A stretch of DNA of 64,000 nt from JANMZO01 sp963763135 (GCA_963763135.1 CAVXNJ010000012.1:1240001-1304000); one strand, 5' to 3'. Shown: positions 16,675-25,869, counted from the stretch's first letter. Notes: a model not told the origin generated them from the sequence alone. Translations and numbers: made by a program.

Positions 16675-17636
16675 GACTGCACTTCCTCAGACAGGTCGCT
16701 CGACGGGATCCCGTCGAGCGGTTGGGCCGACGATGCCACCCCAAAGGCGGTGTACGGACGGGTCGGCGCTGTACCGGTCTCGGCGTTGCGATTGCACCAG
16801 TCGGTGTCGCTGCACGACCAGCGCGATCCACTCTCCGACGGTGACTCCACCAGAAACGACTCCCCGCTGCCGCACCTCGAGCAGGTCACTCCCGGCGTGT
16901 GCTCGACCTGGAATGCCACATCATCGAACGTGAGGGGAATGACATCGGTGTACGGCGGTATGGCGTAGATCCGCTTCTCGCGCCCAGCTCCGAACAACGA
17001 GAGGTGCTCGGCCTGATGAAGCGGGGGACAGTCCCAGCGCGGGATCGGGGTCGTCGCGATGATGTAGCGACCGTTGACCATGCACGGATAGCCGGTCGTG
17101 CGGGTGATCACACCGTTGCGGACGATGTCCTCGTAGAGGCTCACCCACATCTTCGAATAGTCGGCCTCGGCATGCATGCGTGCAAGCTCCCGCATGTCAC
17201 GCTCGACACCCCGCAACGGTTCCGGCACCGGCACTTGCAGCACCAGGATCTGGCCGTGCGTGAGCTTGTCCTCCGGGACACGATGCCGCGTTTGGATGAT
17301 CGTTGCTTCGTTCACGTCGGTGGTCTCCTCCACTCCGGTCGACGAAACAATCAAGCGGCGGAGGTTCGCGGCGTTGACGCCGGCATCATCTCCCTGGTCG
17401 ATCACCTTCACCACATCGTGTGGAGCGGTTACGGCCAGCGTGATCTGCAGGCCACCGGAACCCCAGCCTCTCGAAACCGGCATCTCCCGGGATCCGAACG
17501 GAACCTGATAACCGGGTACCGCGATGGCCACGAGGATCGCCCGACGAAGTTCACGCTTCGACGACTCGTCCAGTAACGCGGCCGGCCCATCGATCGTCTC
17601 GGCGTCATGGGACCGAAGAAGCTCGGCCACGGTCAT
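16671..17636 (-). CDS. phnJ: PhnJ, radical SAM carbon-phosphorus lyase
   Basis: 321-residue catalytic subunit that cleaves the C-P bond using a [4Fe-4S] cluster and S-adenosylmethionine. The N-terminal PGYQVPFGSREMPVSRGWG and MVNGRYIIATTPIPRWDCPP are strongly conserved PhnJ segments. The four Cys are CSRC (252, 255), Cys275 and Cys281 in WSCSDTDWC. These match the cluster ligands and thiyl radical Cys of the E. coli enzyme. Overlaps of 4 nt with phnI upstream and phnK downstream show tight coupling. Confidence 0.97.
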   Translation of the reverse strand: MTVAELLRSHDAETIDGPAALLDESSKRELRRAILVAIAVPGYQVPFGSREMPVSRGWGSGGLQITLAVTAPHDVVKVIDQGDDAGVNAANLRRLIVSSTGVEETTDVNEATIIQTRHRVPEDKLTHGQILVLQVPVPEPLRGVERDMRELARMHAEADYSKMWVSLYEDIVRNGVITRTTGYPCMVNGRYIIATTPIPRWDCPPLHQAEHLSLFGAGREKRIYAIPPYTDVIPLTFDDVAFQVEHTPGVTCSRCGSGESFLVESPSESGSRWSCSDTDWCNRNAETGTAPTRPYTAFGVASSAQPLDGIPSSDLSEEVQS

Positions 17637-18847
17637 GACGCCACTCCGACGCTCGACACTTCAGCAACCAGAGGAGCTGGAGGTTCATCTGTACGCGTAG
17701 TTTCTGAGGCCGCGGCCCTCAACGCCGCCCTGTCGTGGTCGCGCAACGCGGCTGCGTCACGAACCGCCATCTTGCGTTCGACCATCGATCGGAACGTGAC
17801 GTAGTGCGGCAGCTTCAGGTGTTCCAGAAAGCCCGAAGCGTCGAGCCCGTCGGTTGTCATCAACACCGACTGCTCCAGCGAGCTTGCTCCGGCGTCGCGT
17901 GACACGGCGATATCGAGGTTGGCCATCGCGATCGCCTTGCGTTCGTTGTGACCGAAACACACACCGAATCCCACGTCGAAACGCGCCCGGTCCTCGGCTG
18001 CTCCATTGAGATCCTCGATGGCTTCCACCTCGGTGGCTCGGATCTCACCGATGGAGATCACGTTGCCGGTCATCGGATTGACAACCTCAACCGGCAGCGA
18101 ACCGTGCCGGACCTCGCCGAGCGTGATCTCGTGAAGGTGGTTGTCGGTGCCGAGGATGTTGCGGTACCAGAGATTCACGAGCGCCCCGGTTTCGGCGCGA
18201 GCCATGGTCGACAGAACCGCGGAGCGCGGTACCCCCGGGCGGACCGGCTGGCGGGTGATGTCGTAGGGCTCGGGGTCATCGCTTCGGCGGCGATCCACCA
18301 CGAGGTCAAGCTTTCGAAGGAGATCGAGAAGGCGCTGGGGCGAACGGTCGACCGCGGGCGTCGCCGCGCCGGCAATCTCGGTCAAAACAGACGAAGCGTC
18401 TTCCCGCTCCGTCTCCCGTCGCGCTGAGGGGGGCAGCTGCGATTCGGAGACGGAGCGGTCGATGAGGCGCCCGACGTAGTCGAGCGTCCGACCGAGAAGT
18501 TGCGAACCGGGTGGCTGCCGGTACGCGGGGACGATCCGACGCATCAGGCGCGACCGGTCGATATGCGTCGGAAACGAATACGCGAAACGCGGCAACGTCG
18601 ACCGATGGGACCGGAGTAGCTGCGATGCTTCGATCACATCGCCCTCAGCCTGGCGGATCGTCGCCGCGGCGAGTTCTGGAGCCCAGAGCCCTGCTTCGCC
18701 CATCACCCGGTCAACCGCCAGGCGCTGCCGTTCAAGTATCTGCGCGTCATCGAGCGGAGCGGCATCACCACCCAGTCGCTTGTTCCGTACAAGGGTCTCG
18801 GCGGCGACAATCGCCTCAAGTCCACCCTTTGCTGCTACGTATCCCAT
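17633..18847 (-). CDS. phnI: PhnI, C-P lyase core subunit with nucleosidase role
   Basis: 404-residue subunit which, with PhnGHL, transfers the phosphonate to ribose. The start MGYVAAKGGLEAI is the family hallmark. RFAYSFPTHIDRSRLMRRIVPAYRQPPGSQ-like text, DITRQPVRPGVPRSAVLSTMARAETG-like text and FGVCFGHNERKAIAMA are PhnI signatures. ATG 18847 is supported by AGAGGA upstream, and upstream in-frame sequence overlaps phnH. The stop overlaps phnJ by 4 nt. Confidence 0.96.
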   Translation of the reverse strand: MGYVAAKGGLEAIVAAETLVRNKRLGGDAAPLDDAQILERQRLAVDRVMGEAGLWAPELAAATIRQAEGDVIEASQLLRSHRSTLPRFAYSFPTHIDRSRLMRRIVPAYRQPPGSQLLGRTLDYVGRLIDRSVSESQLPPSARRETEREDASSVLTEIAGAATPAVDRSPQRLLDLLRKLDLVVDRRRSDDPEPYDITRQPVRPGVPRSAVLSTMARAETGALVNLWYRNILGTDNHLHEITLGEVRHGSLPVEVVNPMTGNVISIGEIRATEVEAIEDLNGAAEDRARFDVGFGVCFGHNERKAIAMANLDIAVSRDAGASSLEQSVLMTTDGLDASGFLEHLKLPHYVTFRSMVERKMAVRDAAALRDHDRAALRAAASETTRTDEPPAPLVAEVSSVGVAS

Positions 18848-18866
18848 GGTCCTCTTCTCGTTCTCG

Positions 18867-19589
18867 CTACGGATTGCTCGTGGACAGAGCGGGCTCGGCG
18901 GTCTGAGCCCGTAGAACTGTGATGTCGGTCGAGCGCGGCAGCGACACCATGCGCCCGCTCTGGTCCACGAGATGGACATCGACGCCACACGACGGCTCGC
19001 CGTTGATGATCGCCAGCCGTTCAAAGGTCTCGACGGGCACTCCGACCACCACCAGTTGGGAAAAGCCATCCACTCCGGGTCCTCGTAGCTCGAGCAGCAC
19101 CGCGCCATCGTCCTCGGTGCCGTCGATGGGCGAGGTCCCGTTCGCCTCAAAGAGCGCGTCGCACGCGAGCACCAGACGAGCCGCCCGCTCAGGCTTTTCG
19201 GGTGTTCCGGGCCGAAGGGACGCCAACCAGGCCACATCAAGTCGCCCCATCACGGTGACGATGTCCGCCGACGACAATTTCGTGGATTGCGAATCCGTCG
19301 CTCGACACACCAGCACCTGCCAACTCTGCGACTCAGTGGGGTCGGCCGCGCCTACAACCGCGATGCGGGTGTCAACGTTGGCCAACGCGAGCGCCGGGAG
19401 CAGCACGAACGGAATGCCGACGAACTGGGGATCAACGAAGCGTCCGACGAGCCCCGGCCGACTCGTGGTGTCGAGGAGCGTACGGAACGCCAAGTCGGAC
19501 CGGGACCCGACGAGTCGGGCGCGCGGTAGGAGACGCTCGATCGTCGATTCAGTGCCGTCACCGGGCATACGGGCGTCAGTCGATGACAT
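18867..19589 (-). CDS. phnH: PhnH, C-P lyase core subunit
   Basis: 240-residue subunit of the PhnGHIJ core. FRTLLDTTSRPGLVG near residues 35-50 is the conserved PhnH start region, and GPGVDGFSQLVVVGVP and GEPSCGVDVHLVD match the C-terminal half. ATG 19589 has GGAGGTG 7 nt upstream and overlaps the phnG coding end by 14 nt. Confidence 0.93.
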   Translation of the reverse strand: MSSTDARMPGDGTESTIERLLPRARLVGSRSDLAFRTLLDTTSRPGLVGRFVDPQFVGIPFVLLPALALANVDTRIAVVGAADPTESQSWQVLVCRATDSQSTKLSSADIVTVMGRLDVAWLASLRPGTPEKPERAARLVLACDALFEANGTSPIDGTEDDGAVLLELRGPGVDGFSQLVVVGVPVETFERLAIINGEPSCGVDVHLVDQSGRMVSLPRSTDITVLRAQTAEPALSTSNP

Positions 19590-20001
19590 CGAAATGCACC
19601 TCCGTCGCGGCAATCTCGGCCCATTCCTGTTCGCGGGCCCAGCGGAGATCGGTCTTCACTTCGTGGCAGAGCCCGGCGATGTGGTCGGCGAACTCGCCGT
19701 TGGCCTCGGCTTCTGCGTCGAGAATTGCCGCAGCCAGCGTGGCCGCCCGATCCTCGCCCATGCGCATGGCCCACCCGCGAGTACCACGGAGTTCAACTTC
19801 CGCCCGGGTCACGAGGACTTCGCCAAGGAAGAAGCGTTCTTCGCACACAGGCTCCCGAACCTGCATCATGACCAACCCGATTTCCGGGCCAGCGACGATA
19901 GTTGGCGGAGACGACCGTTGGAGGACGCGGTCAGCCAGACTCAGCAATTCCTGGCTGGGCGCCGACGCGAGCAGTTCGATGCGATGGTCACGGGTGAGCA
20001 C
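19576..20001 (-). CDS. phnG: PhnG, C-P lyase core subunit
   Basis: 141-residue small core subunit and first gene of the phn operon. The segment GLVMMQVREPVCEERFFLGE with LVTRAEVELRGTRGWAMRMG is typical of PhnG, whose late Asp/Glu-rich helix follows (AAILDAEAEANGEFAD). The start is GTG at 20001 with no strong ribosome site; a leaderless or attenuated mRNA is possible. A large stem-loop lies about 40 bp upstream. Confidence 0.93.
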   Translation of the reverse strand: MLTRDHRIELLASAPSQELLSLADRVLQRSSPPTIVAGPEIGLVMMQVREPVCEERFFLGEVLVTRAEVELRGTRGWAMRMGEDRAATLAAAILDAEAEANGEFADHIAGLCHEVKTDLRWAREQEWAEIAATEVHFDVID

Positions 20002-20041
20002 CCGTGCAGTTGATCAGTCGGTTCTTACCGGCGACTTCCCT

Positions 20042-20088
20042 CCGGATGAACACCGAGCATCGAACAGCGCAACGTTCGGTGCATCCGG
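20042..20088. terminator. Long stem-loop between the SDR gene and phnG
   Basis: CCGGATG (20042-20048) pairs with CATCCGG (20082-20088), and after a 2-nt AA bulge CACCGA (20051-20056) pairs with TCGGTG (20076-20081), leaving a 19-nt loop. It sits between the SDR stop and the phnG start on the same strand. It could end SDR transcripts or act as a leader element of the phn operon. There is no U-tract, so factor-independent termination is uncertain. Confidence 0.45.
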
Positions 20089-20101
20089 TGAAGTGCCCGG
20101 A

Positions 20102-20929
20102 CTAGGCCTTGGAGAGGGAGCCGTCGGCGAGGAGTGCGTCGAGTTGCTTCGTCAACATCCACGACAGCTCGGGATGGGTGAACAGCCAGAACGTGTCGCG
20201 TTGAATGCCGTCGAGCACGAGGTGGCCAACATCATCTGGGTGCATACCTTTGTCGAGGATGGCCTGCACGTTGGCGCCCGCCTTGCCTTCAGCGGCGCTG
20301 TTCGTCTTCGGCTTCGCCTTGCTCGGCCGGTACTCCACGGAGTGGCGACTGATCGAGGTGTTGATGGGTCCCGGGCACAGGACCGACGCGTGGACCGGGC
20401 TCTTGCGGCCGCGTAGGTCGCGCTCGAGCGTCGTCATCAACGCCACGGCTCCGTGTTTCGCCACATTGTAAGCACCCATAAAACCTCCACCAACCAGACC
20501 GGCCAGCGACGCGGTCGTGTTGATGTGCCCTTCGCCCTGAGCCTCCATTATCGGCAGGAAGGTTTTCACACCGTAGATCGGACCCCACATGTCGACATCC
20601 ACAATCCACCGCCAGTCTTCGAGGCGGATGTTGTGGGTAGGCGTCGGGAGTCCGATACCGGCGTTGTTGCAAAGCACGTGGACCGCACCGAATCGCTTGA
20701 TCGTCGTCTCGGCCAACGCCTCGATGTCTTCCAGCTTCGAGACATCACATCTGGTCGAAGCCACTTCCACGCCTTTCGCGGTGAACTCCGCTACAGCCTC
20801 GGCCATCATGGCGTCATCGAGGTCGGCGATCATGAGCTTCATGCCATCTTCGGCAAACGCCCGGGCCATCCCCCTTCCGATTCCGCTCGCTCCCCCAGTG
20901 ATGACTGCAACGCGTCCGTTCGTTTCCAT
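20102..20929 (-). CDS. Short-chain dehydrogenase/reductase
   Basis: 275-residue classical SDR. The cofactor motif is TGGASGIGRGMARAF, NNAGIG is at about residue 88, and the catalytic set includes Ser in NTTASLAG, YNVAKHG (Tyr and Lys) and the LCPGPINT motif. Asp in IADLDDA after strand 2 favours NAD. Substrate is unknown; the sequence resembles alcohol or ketone dehydrogenases of actinobacteria. It is divergent from the NTF2-like gene at 21070 and may be read through into phnG. Confidence 0.9.
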   Translation of the reverse strand: METNGRVAVITGGASGIGRGMARAFAEDGMKLMIADLDDAMMAEAVAEFTAKGVEVASTRCDVSKLEDIEALAETTIKRFGAVHVLCNNAGIGLPTPTHNIRLEDWRWIVDVDMWGPIYGVKTFLPIMEAQGEGHINTTASLAGLVGGGFMGAYNVAKHGAVALMTTLERDLRGRKSPVHASVLCPGPINTSISRHSVEYRPSKAKPKTNSAAEGKAGANVQAILDKGMHPDDVGHLVLDGIQRDTFWLFTHPELSWMLTKQLDALLADGSLSKA

Positions 20930-21069
20930 GGGGCCGGACGTTACCCGGCACAGAAGAATTCGTCGATTGTTGCAGCACATCGCGGATCGGGTGATCCGCA
21001 AGGTGTCGGGCGACGAAGGGTTCTCTGTAGGCAACGTCGCCTATCCAACGCATACGAGGGAGACCCACA

Positions 21070-21480
21070 ATGGGCAACATCGAGACCGTCAAGTCAATGT
21101 ACGAGGCCTTCTCACGGGGCGACATACCGTTCATCATCGATCAGTTGGCCGACGATGTGCAGTGGGAGGAGGGCGGAGCCGACCACGGAATCCCGTGGCT
21201 CGTGCCGGGCACCGGCCAGGCGCACGCAATCGGCTTCTTTCAGGAACTCGCGGACTTCGAGTTCCACCGGTTCGAGGTGGAAGCAGTTGTGGGCGACGGT
21301 GACCTCGTGGTCGGTGTGTGTCACGTTGACGTGACGGTGAAGTCCACGGGTGGTCATTTTGCCGGTATCGAACTTCACGTCTGGCGGTTCAACGCCGACG
21401 GCAAGGTACGAGCGTTCAGCCACGTGCTCGACACCATCGACCATCTGGCTGCCGCGACGAAATCCCTGCAGTCAGCCTGA
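21070..21480 (+). CDS. SnoaL/NTF2-like fold protein
   Basis: 136-residue single-domain protein of the SnoaL-like superfamily. NIETVKSMYEAFSRGDI and IDQLADDVQWEE form the usual first helices, and the C-terminal strands include VDVTVKSTGGHFAGIELHVWRF and VRAFSHVLDTIDH. Members include small isomerases, hydrolases and ligand binders, so no function is assigned. ATG 21070 follows GGGAGACC. It is divergent from the SDR gene. Confidence 0.85.
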   Translation: MGNIETVKSMYEAFSRGDIPFIIDQLADDVQWEEGGADHGIPWLVPGTGQAHAIGFFQELADFEFHRFEVEAVVGDGDLVVGVCHVDVTVKSTGGHFAGIELHVWRFNADGKVRAFSHVLDTIDHLAAATKSLQSA

Positions 21481-21620
21481 CCCAGGCACTCGTTCGGAAA
21501 ATGCTCGAAAGACGGGTTCGTTCGCTGATGCCAGCGACGGACCCGCTTCGTCGCGTTTGACGCACGTTCGCCGCTGAGCCGCGGATACCGCTCGCAGCCG
21601 GTGTTGGTCGCGAACCGGTG

Positions 21621-22790
21621 TTAGTCCCGGGCGAAGGCTCCGGCAGCCTGCAGCACACAACCGGCCAGTTCGATGTCGCCTTCGATGTGCGCTCCCAGCG
21701 TCGGAGGGGTCAGCCGGTGCGACGCAAGCCGACAGAAATCGACCACATCGGCAACGATGAGCGTATCGGGTTGGCCGACTGCACCACCGATGGCCATCGG
21801 AATGTCAAAGGTCCCGCCGCCGTCGCCGGTCAGCACCAACCGGGTGGTGCGGTCAGGCCGTGACACGCCGTGCACCGCCAGCGCCACCGGTAGGGCATTT
21901 ATCAGGTCCCCTGACATTCGTCGGAGACGGTTGGCATCGAGGTTCGGCAACGGGTGGCCGGTGGCCCGGCAGATGTCTTCATGGTGGGTCCACACCTCGA
22001 AGGTTCGCAGAACCAGCATGCCGGTCGGTCCGGCCGGAACGTCGTTGACGGGGATCAACCGATCGGGGACCGTGCTCTCCATTTCCTCGGCGATACCCGC
22101 CAACCGGTTCGCCGCCTGCGTCCAGCGCTCAACGAGGATCTCGGTTGGGGTTTCGCGCAGTTCCTCGATCGTCGACGTGGTCGCGGTGGTGTGCCGGCTC
22201 CACACCGCCGGATCCGGGGAAGGCCCGTACCCGAGTGTGCCGAGCAGGCCTTCCTCGACACCGACCAGATGCGCCACCAGATCGTGCACCGTCCCGTAGA
22301 CCGCCAGGGCCGGCTTCTTCCAATCTTCCCGGGTGAGCGTCATCAGTAGGCCACGCAACTCGTCGACGGTTCGCCGAAACGTCTCGCCCGCCGTCGCACC
22401 GGCACCGTCGACGGGCGTTCCACCGGCTGAGCTGACCGGTGCTCCCGGGCGGCGGCGCGCCGTGGCCGCCGTCATCACCGACTCACGCAGACCGTGCGGT
22501 GGGATCTCGGAGACGGCGTCGGCGAGCGTAGCGGTGACCTTCTCGAAGTCACGAAAAGCCACCCGATCGATGTCGCGTTCGGCATCCGGTCGTTCCGTCT
22601 CGTCGACGGCATCGAGCGCGACAAGCGCAGCCAGTTCCGCTGAGTTGTCGTCGAACGTTTGGGGGGTCATAGCGGTACTCGGTTCGATCGGGTTGCGGTC
22701 GTCATGGCGGTCGTTGTGCGGGTCGATGTCGTTGTGGTCGTCATGGTTGTGGTCGTCGTGGTTGTGTTCGTCGTGGTCGGGGTAGGTCAT
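21621..22790 (-). CDS. Anti-sigma-like domain fused to mycothiol-dependent maleylpyruvate isomerase-type domain
   Basis: 389-residue protein. The first 35 residues are extraordinarily rich in His, Asp and Asn (HDEHNHDDHNHDDHND), a likely metal-binding tail. Residues 40-115 (LAALVALDAVDETER to LRESVMTAAT) resemble the N-terminal sigma-binding domain of RskA-type anti-sigma factors. Residues 130-389 are an MDMPI/DinB-like mycothiol domain (TREDWKKPALAVYGTVHDLVAHL, RTFEVWTHHEDICRATG). It directly follows an ECF sigma gene; the start could also be GTG 22799, overlapping the sigma stop. It is probably the cognate anti-sigma factor, perhaps thiol- or metal-responsive (inference). Confidence 0.75.
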   Translation of the reverse strand: MTYPDHDEHNHDDHNHDDHNDIDPHNDRHDDRNPIEPSTAMTPQTFDDNSAELAALVALDAVDETERPDAERDIDRVAFRDFEKVTATLADAVSEIPPHGLRESVMTAATARRRPGAPVSSAGGTPVDGAGATAGETFRRTVDELRGLLMTLTREDWKKPALAVYGTVHDLVAHLVGVEEGLLGTLGYGPSPDPAVWSRHTTATTSTIEELRETPTEILVERWTQAANRLAGIAEEMESTVPDRLIPVNDVPAGPTGMLVLRTFEVWTHHEDICRATGHPLPNLDANRLRRMSGDLINALPVALAVHGVSRPDRTTRLVLTGDGGGTFDIPMAIGGAVGQPDTLIVADVVDFCRLASHRLTPPTLGAHIEGDIELAGCVLQAAGAFARD

Positions 22791-22795
22791 CGCAC

Positions 22796-23446
22796 TCACG
22801 TCCAAGCCCAGTGGTCGTCGCGTTCGAGTTGCTCACGAAGCCGCGACAGTGCGAGTCGAAGGCGTGATTTGGCCGTCCCCTCGGGAATACCGAGGTGCAC
22901 TGCCACCTGGCGATAGGTGCATCCTTCGAAGTACGCCAGCCGGAGCGCTTCACGTTGGTCGGTCGGGAGCTTCTCCATAAGGGCGGCCAGACGGTCGGCC
23001 TGCCAGACCCGAGCTGCCGCGTCGAGCACACTCGCCTCACTCGACCCGACGACCGCATCGTTGTCCGCCCGGACCCGGTCCTCGACCCGATGGATGCGCT
23101 CCGATTTGCGAACGGCATCCACCGAACGGCGGTGGGCCATCGTCGCCAGGTAGCTCTTCAACGATCCGCGTCCGAGATCGACGCGATCCGGGAACTCCCA
23201 AAGGTGCGTCATGACATCCTGGGTGACCTCACGGGAGATCTGTTCATCGTGACTGACGGACTTGGCCAGTCCGTAGATCATCGACCCGAACCGGTCATAG
23301 ATCGTGCCGAGCGCCGAGTCGTCACCGGCTATCAGGCGGGCGACGAGCATGGCGTCGGACGCGCTCTGATGCGCATGGGCCTGAAGCGCCGGGAACTCCG
23401 TCGGGAACTCCATGGCCGGAAGCATACGGTCAATGACCACGCTCAT
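22796..23446 (-). CDS. ECF-family RNA polymerase sigma factor
   Basis: 216-residue sigma factor with region 2 (LGTIYDRFGSMIYGLAKSVSHDEQISREVTQDVMTHLWEF-type) around residues 45-90 and region 4 (LPTDQREALRLAYFEGCTYRQVAVHLGIPEGTAKSRLRLALSRL-type) near the C-terminus. It resembles the SigK/RpoE-like group that is regulated by RskA-type anti-sigma factors. ATG 23446 has AGGCGG upstream; ATG 23413 is also possible. The next gene starts at or inside its stop codon, which supports a sigma and anti-sigma pair. Confidence 0.92.
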   Translation of the reverse strand: MSVVIDRMLPAMEFPTEFPALQAHAHQSASDAMLVARLIAGDDSALGTIYDRFGSMIYGLAKSVSHDEQISREVTQDVMTHLWEFPDRVDLGRGSLKSYLATMAHRRSVDAVRKSERIHRVEDRVRADNDAVVGSSEASVLDAAARVWQADRLAALMEKLPTDQREALRLAYFEGCTYRQVAVHLGIPEGTAKSRLRLALSRLREQLERDDHWAWT

Positions 23447-23566
23447 GACGGGCCGCCTGGTTCTGAGTCGCGCACAACTACTGTTCGTCGCCGACGCCGT
23501 TGTGGATCACTCCGGTCGTGGGATTTGTTGCCCGGCCGGTCCCGTTTCCGGTTACCCGAATGGCCG

Positions 23567-24730
23567 TCACCCGAATGAGTACCCGAGTGACTGGTAGACC
23601 GCCCGGAGAATCGTGTGGGCCCGGTCGTCGCCGACGGTACCTTCACCCATCTTGTTCATCACGTAGGCCATGGTGAAGCCGGCGTCGACGTCGTTGACGA
23701 CGAGCGATCCACCCCACCCGCCCCAGTAACAGACCCGCGCATTCGGGCTGATGGGATTGCGGGGCGAGTTGAGGCCGTAGCCGACGCCGAACGTGACACC
23801 GATGCCGAGAACGAGGTCACGGCCCGCCGCCTGGACATCGAAGATCCGATCGATGATCTCGGTGCTGAGAAGCTTCACGCCGCGACTCGTTCCGCCGTGC
23901 GAAACGGCGCTCTGCGCAAGCGCCACGCCGCGGGCGTTGCCGTGACCACCCGCCGCTGGGATCTCGGCGCGCCGCCACGGGATCTCCCACGACTGTTCGG
24001 CCACAAGACGCGGGTTGGCAGCACGGTACGGGATCGACTCCCGGTTCGGCTCCACGCTGCCATCGGCACTGCCGAACACCAACGGCGGGGCGGGAATCAG
24101 CAAGCCGACGCGGTGGTCGTGTTCCGGGCCGAGACCGATGTGCATGTCGGCTCCGACGGGCCCGGCGATTTCCTCGGCGAAGAACCGGCCGACACTTCGG
24201 CCGTCGACCCGCCGCACGACTTCACCAACCAGGTTGCCCTGGGTCACGGCGTGATAGCCCGACTTCGATCCGGGCTCCCACCACGTCGGCTGCGTGGCCA
24301 GAAGCGCGGTCACCCGGTCCCAGTCGTACAGGTCGGTCCCTTCGAGTCGCTGGTCCCATGCGGGGAGTCCGGCGGTGTGGGAGAGCAGGTGCCGCACGAG
24401 CACGTTGCCCTTGCCGTTGGCCCCGAACTCCGGCCAGTACCGCTCGACCGGCGCGTCGACGTCGACCAGGCCTCGGCTGGCCAGTACGAGCAGCGACAAA
24501 CACGCCATCGTTTTCGTCGTCGAGTAGACGTTGACGATCGTGTCCTGCGCCCACGGTGTGGTCCGCTCGACATCGAGGTGACCGCCCCACAGATCAACGA
24601 CGAGTTCGTCGTTCATCACGAGGGCCACCGAGGCGCCCACATCGCCGCGCTCGGCGAAATTCGCCGCGAACGCGTCCTTCACCGCTCCGAATCGCGAATC
24701 ACAGACTCCGTTGATATCAACCGTGCTCAT
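23567..24730 (-). CDS. Beta-lactamase-fold serine hydrolase (esterase/class C-like)
   Basis: 387-residue cytosolic protein with no signal peptide. The active-site SxxK motif is in NVYSTTKTMACLSLL (Ser and Lys), the Tyr motif is in SGYHAVTQGNLVGEVVRR, and a late SHGG/GHGN region replaces the KTG box. This matches carboxylesterases and LACTB-like hydrolases rather than secreted beta-lactamases. The substrate is unknown. AAGGGGG precedes ATG 24730. Confidence 0.88.
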   Translation of the reverse strand: MSTVDINGVCDSRFGAVKDAFAANFAERGDVGASVALVMNDELVVDLWGGHLDVERTTPWAQDTIVNVYSTTKTMACLSLLVLASRGLVDVDAPVERYWPEFGANGKGNVLVRHLLSHTAGLPAWDQRLEGTDLYDWDRVTALLATQPTWWEPGSKSGYHAVTQGNLVGEVVRRVDGRSVGRFFAEEIAGPVGADMHIGLGPEHDHRVGLLIPAPPLVFGSADGSVEPNRESIPYRAANPRLVAEQSWEIPWRRAEIPAAGGHGNARGVALAQSAVSHGGTSRGVKLLSTEIIDRIFDVQAAGRDLVLGIGVTFGVGYGLNSPRNPISPNARVCYWGGWGGSLVVNDVDAGFTMAYVMNKMGEGTVGDDRAHTILRAVYQSLGYSFG

Positions 24731-24880
24731 GTCGGCCCCCTTGTTTTCGGCCAATGTACCGGGTCGGCCTCGCGACCGCCCATCCCGGTGGCGGAAGGGG
24801 CCACCACTGTCACTCGCCCTTCGGCTGATTACGGCTCGCGAGGCTCTGGCGTGCGAGATACCCAAGTGCCAAAAGCGACC

Positions 24881-25867
24881 TTAGGTAGTTCGAAGGTGTT
24901 CTTTCACAATGCGATCAATGAGCGTGTCGATCGCCTCGTCTGGTTGATACCCATTTTCGATACGCATTCTCACAAGTGGCCAGGTCCTTCTGATGCCTTG
25001 TTCAAGCGAGACTTCGCACCTCCAATTGCTCGCAAGACGTTCAATCTTTCCGGTGTCAAAAATCATTGAATTGGACTTGTCGCCGAGCAGAGGGCCCTCC
25101 CACGACGAGTCGTAGTCCACCAGCGTTCTCGACAGGACATGACACACCTCCGCCTTGCGTCCACTTACGCTTTCGATCATCCGCATGATTGCGTTCCAGG
25201 TGTGCGCGACACGATCCGTGATGTGTACGCATTCGCCGATCGCTGCTTCGTTCCCGCAGACTCGAACAAATGCTTGCGCAAAATCATCCGCGTGAGTCAA
25301 CGTCCAAACCGACTCGCCGTCACCATGCACGATGATGGGCTTCCCGTTCAGAAGTCGCCACGCGAGATGGTCGCCGTTGACAACTGTGCTCGGCAGTCGC
25401 TCGCGATAGGTGTGGCTCGGACGAACAATCGTCACCGGCAGACGACCTGAATGGTGGGCTTCCAGGAGACGGGTTTCGCACTCCGCCTTGCTCCGACTGT
25501 AGGCCCAGAAGGGATTCCCCAACGGCGTGTCTTCGACGATGAGCGGCGTGGAGTTCGGCTTTCTGTAGGCCGAGGCGGTAGAGATGAACACGTACTGGCC
25601 GCAACGACCGGCAAATGTGTCGATATCGCGCTCGACGGACTCCGGACTGTAGGCCAGGAACTGACAGACCACATCGAATCCACCCGATCCCAGCGTTGCG
25701 TAGGTGTCGTGGTCCGTGAAGTCCCCGACGATCTGATGGACGCCCAGCAGACCCGCGTCGAATCTCTTGCCGCGGTTGTAGATGGTCACGTCGTGACCGG
25801 CGCGTTTCGCCGCCTCGACACATGCGAACGAAATCTCACCCGTCCCACCGATATAGAGAACGCGCAT
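24881..25867 (-). CDS. NAD-dependent epimerase/dehydratase family protein
   Basis: 328-residue extended SDR. MRVLYIGGTGEISFACVEAAKR holds the glycine-rich cofactor loop, FISTASAYRKP and AYSRSKAECE place Ser, Tyr and Lys, and YRERLP/HGDGESVWTLTHADDFAQAF is typical of sugar or chloroplast-type atypical epimerases. Function is unknown. AAGGGTG precedes ATG 25867, which begins 2 bp after the stop of the upstream oxygenase, so the two form an operon and may act on one substrate. Codon use is less GC-biased than in neighbouring genes. Confidence 0.85.
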   Translation of the reverse strand: MRVLYIGGTGEISFACVEAAKRAGHDVTIYNRGKRFDAGLLGVHQIVGDFTDHDTYATLGSGGFDVVCQFLAYSPESVERDIDTFAGRCGQYVFISTASAYRKPNSTPLIVEDTPLGNPFWAYSRSKAECETRLLEAHHSGRLPVTIVRPSHTYRERLPSTVVNGDHLAWRLLNGKPIIVHGDGESVWTLTHADDFAQAFVRVCGNEAAIGECVHITDRVAHTWNAIMRMIESVSGRKAEVCHVLSRTLVDYDSSWEGPLLGDKSNSMIFDTGKIERLASNWRCEVSLEQGIRRTWPLVRMRIENGYQPDEAIDTLIDRIVKEHLRTT

Positions 25868-25869
25868 GG

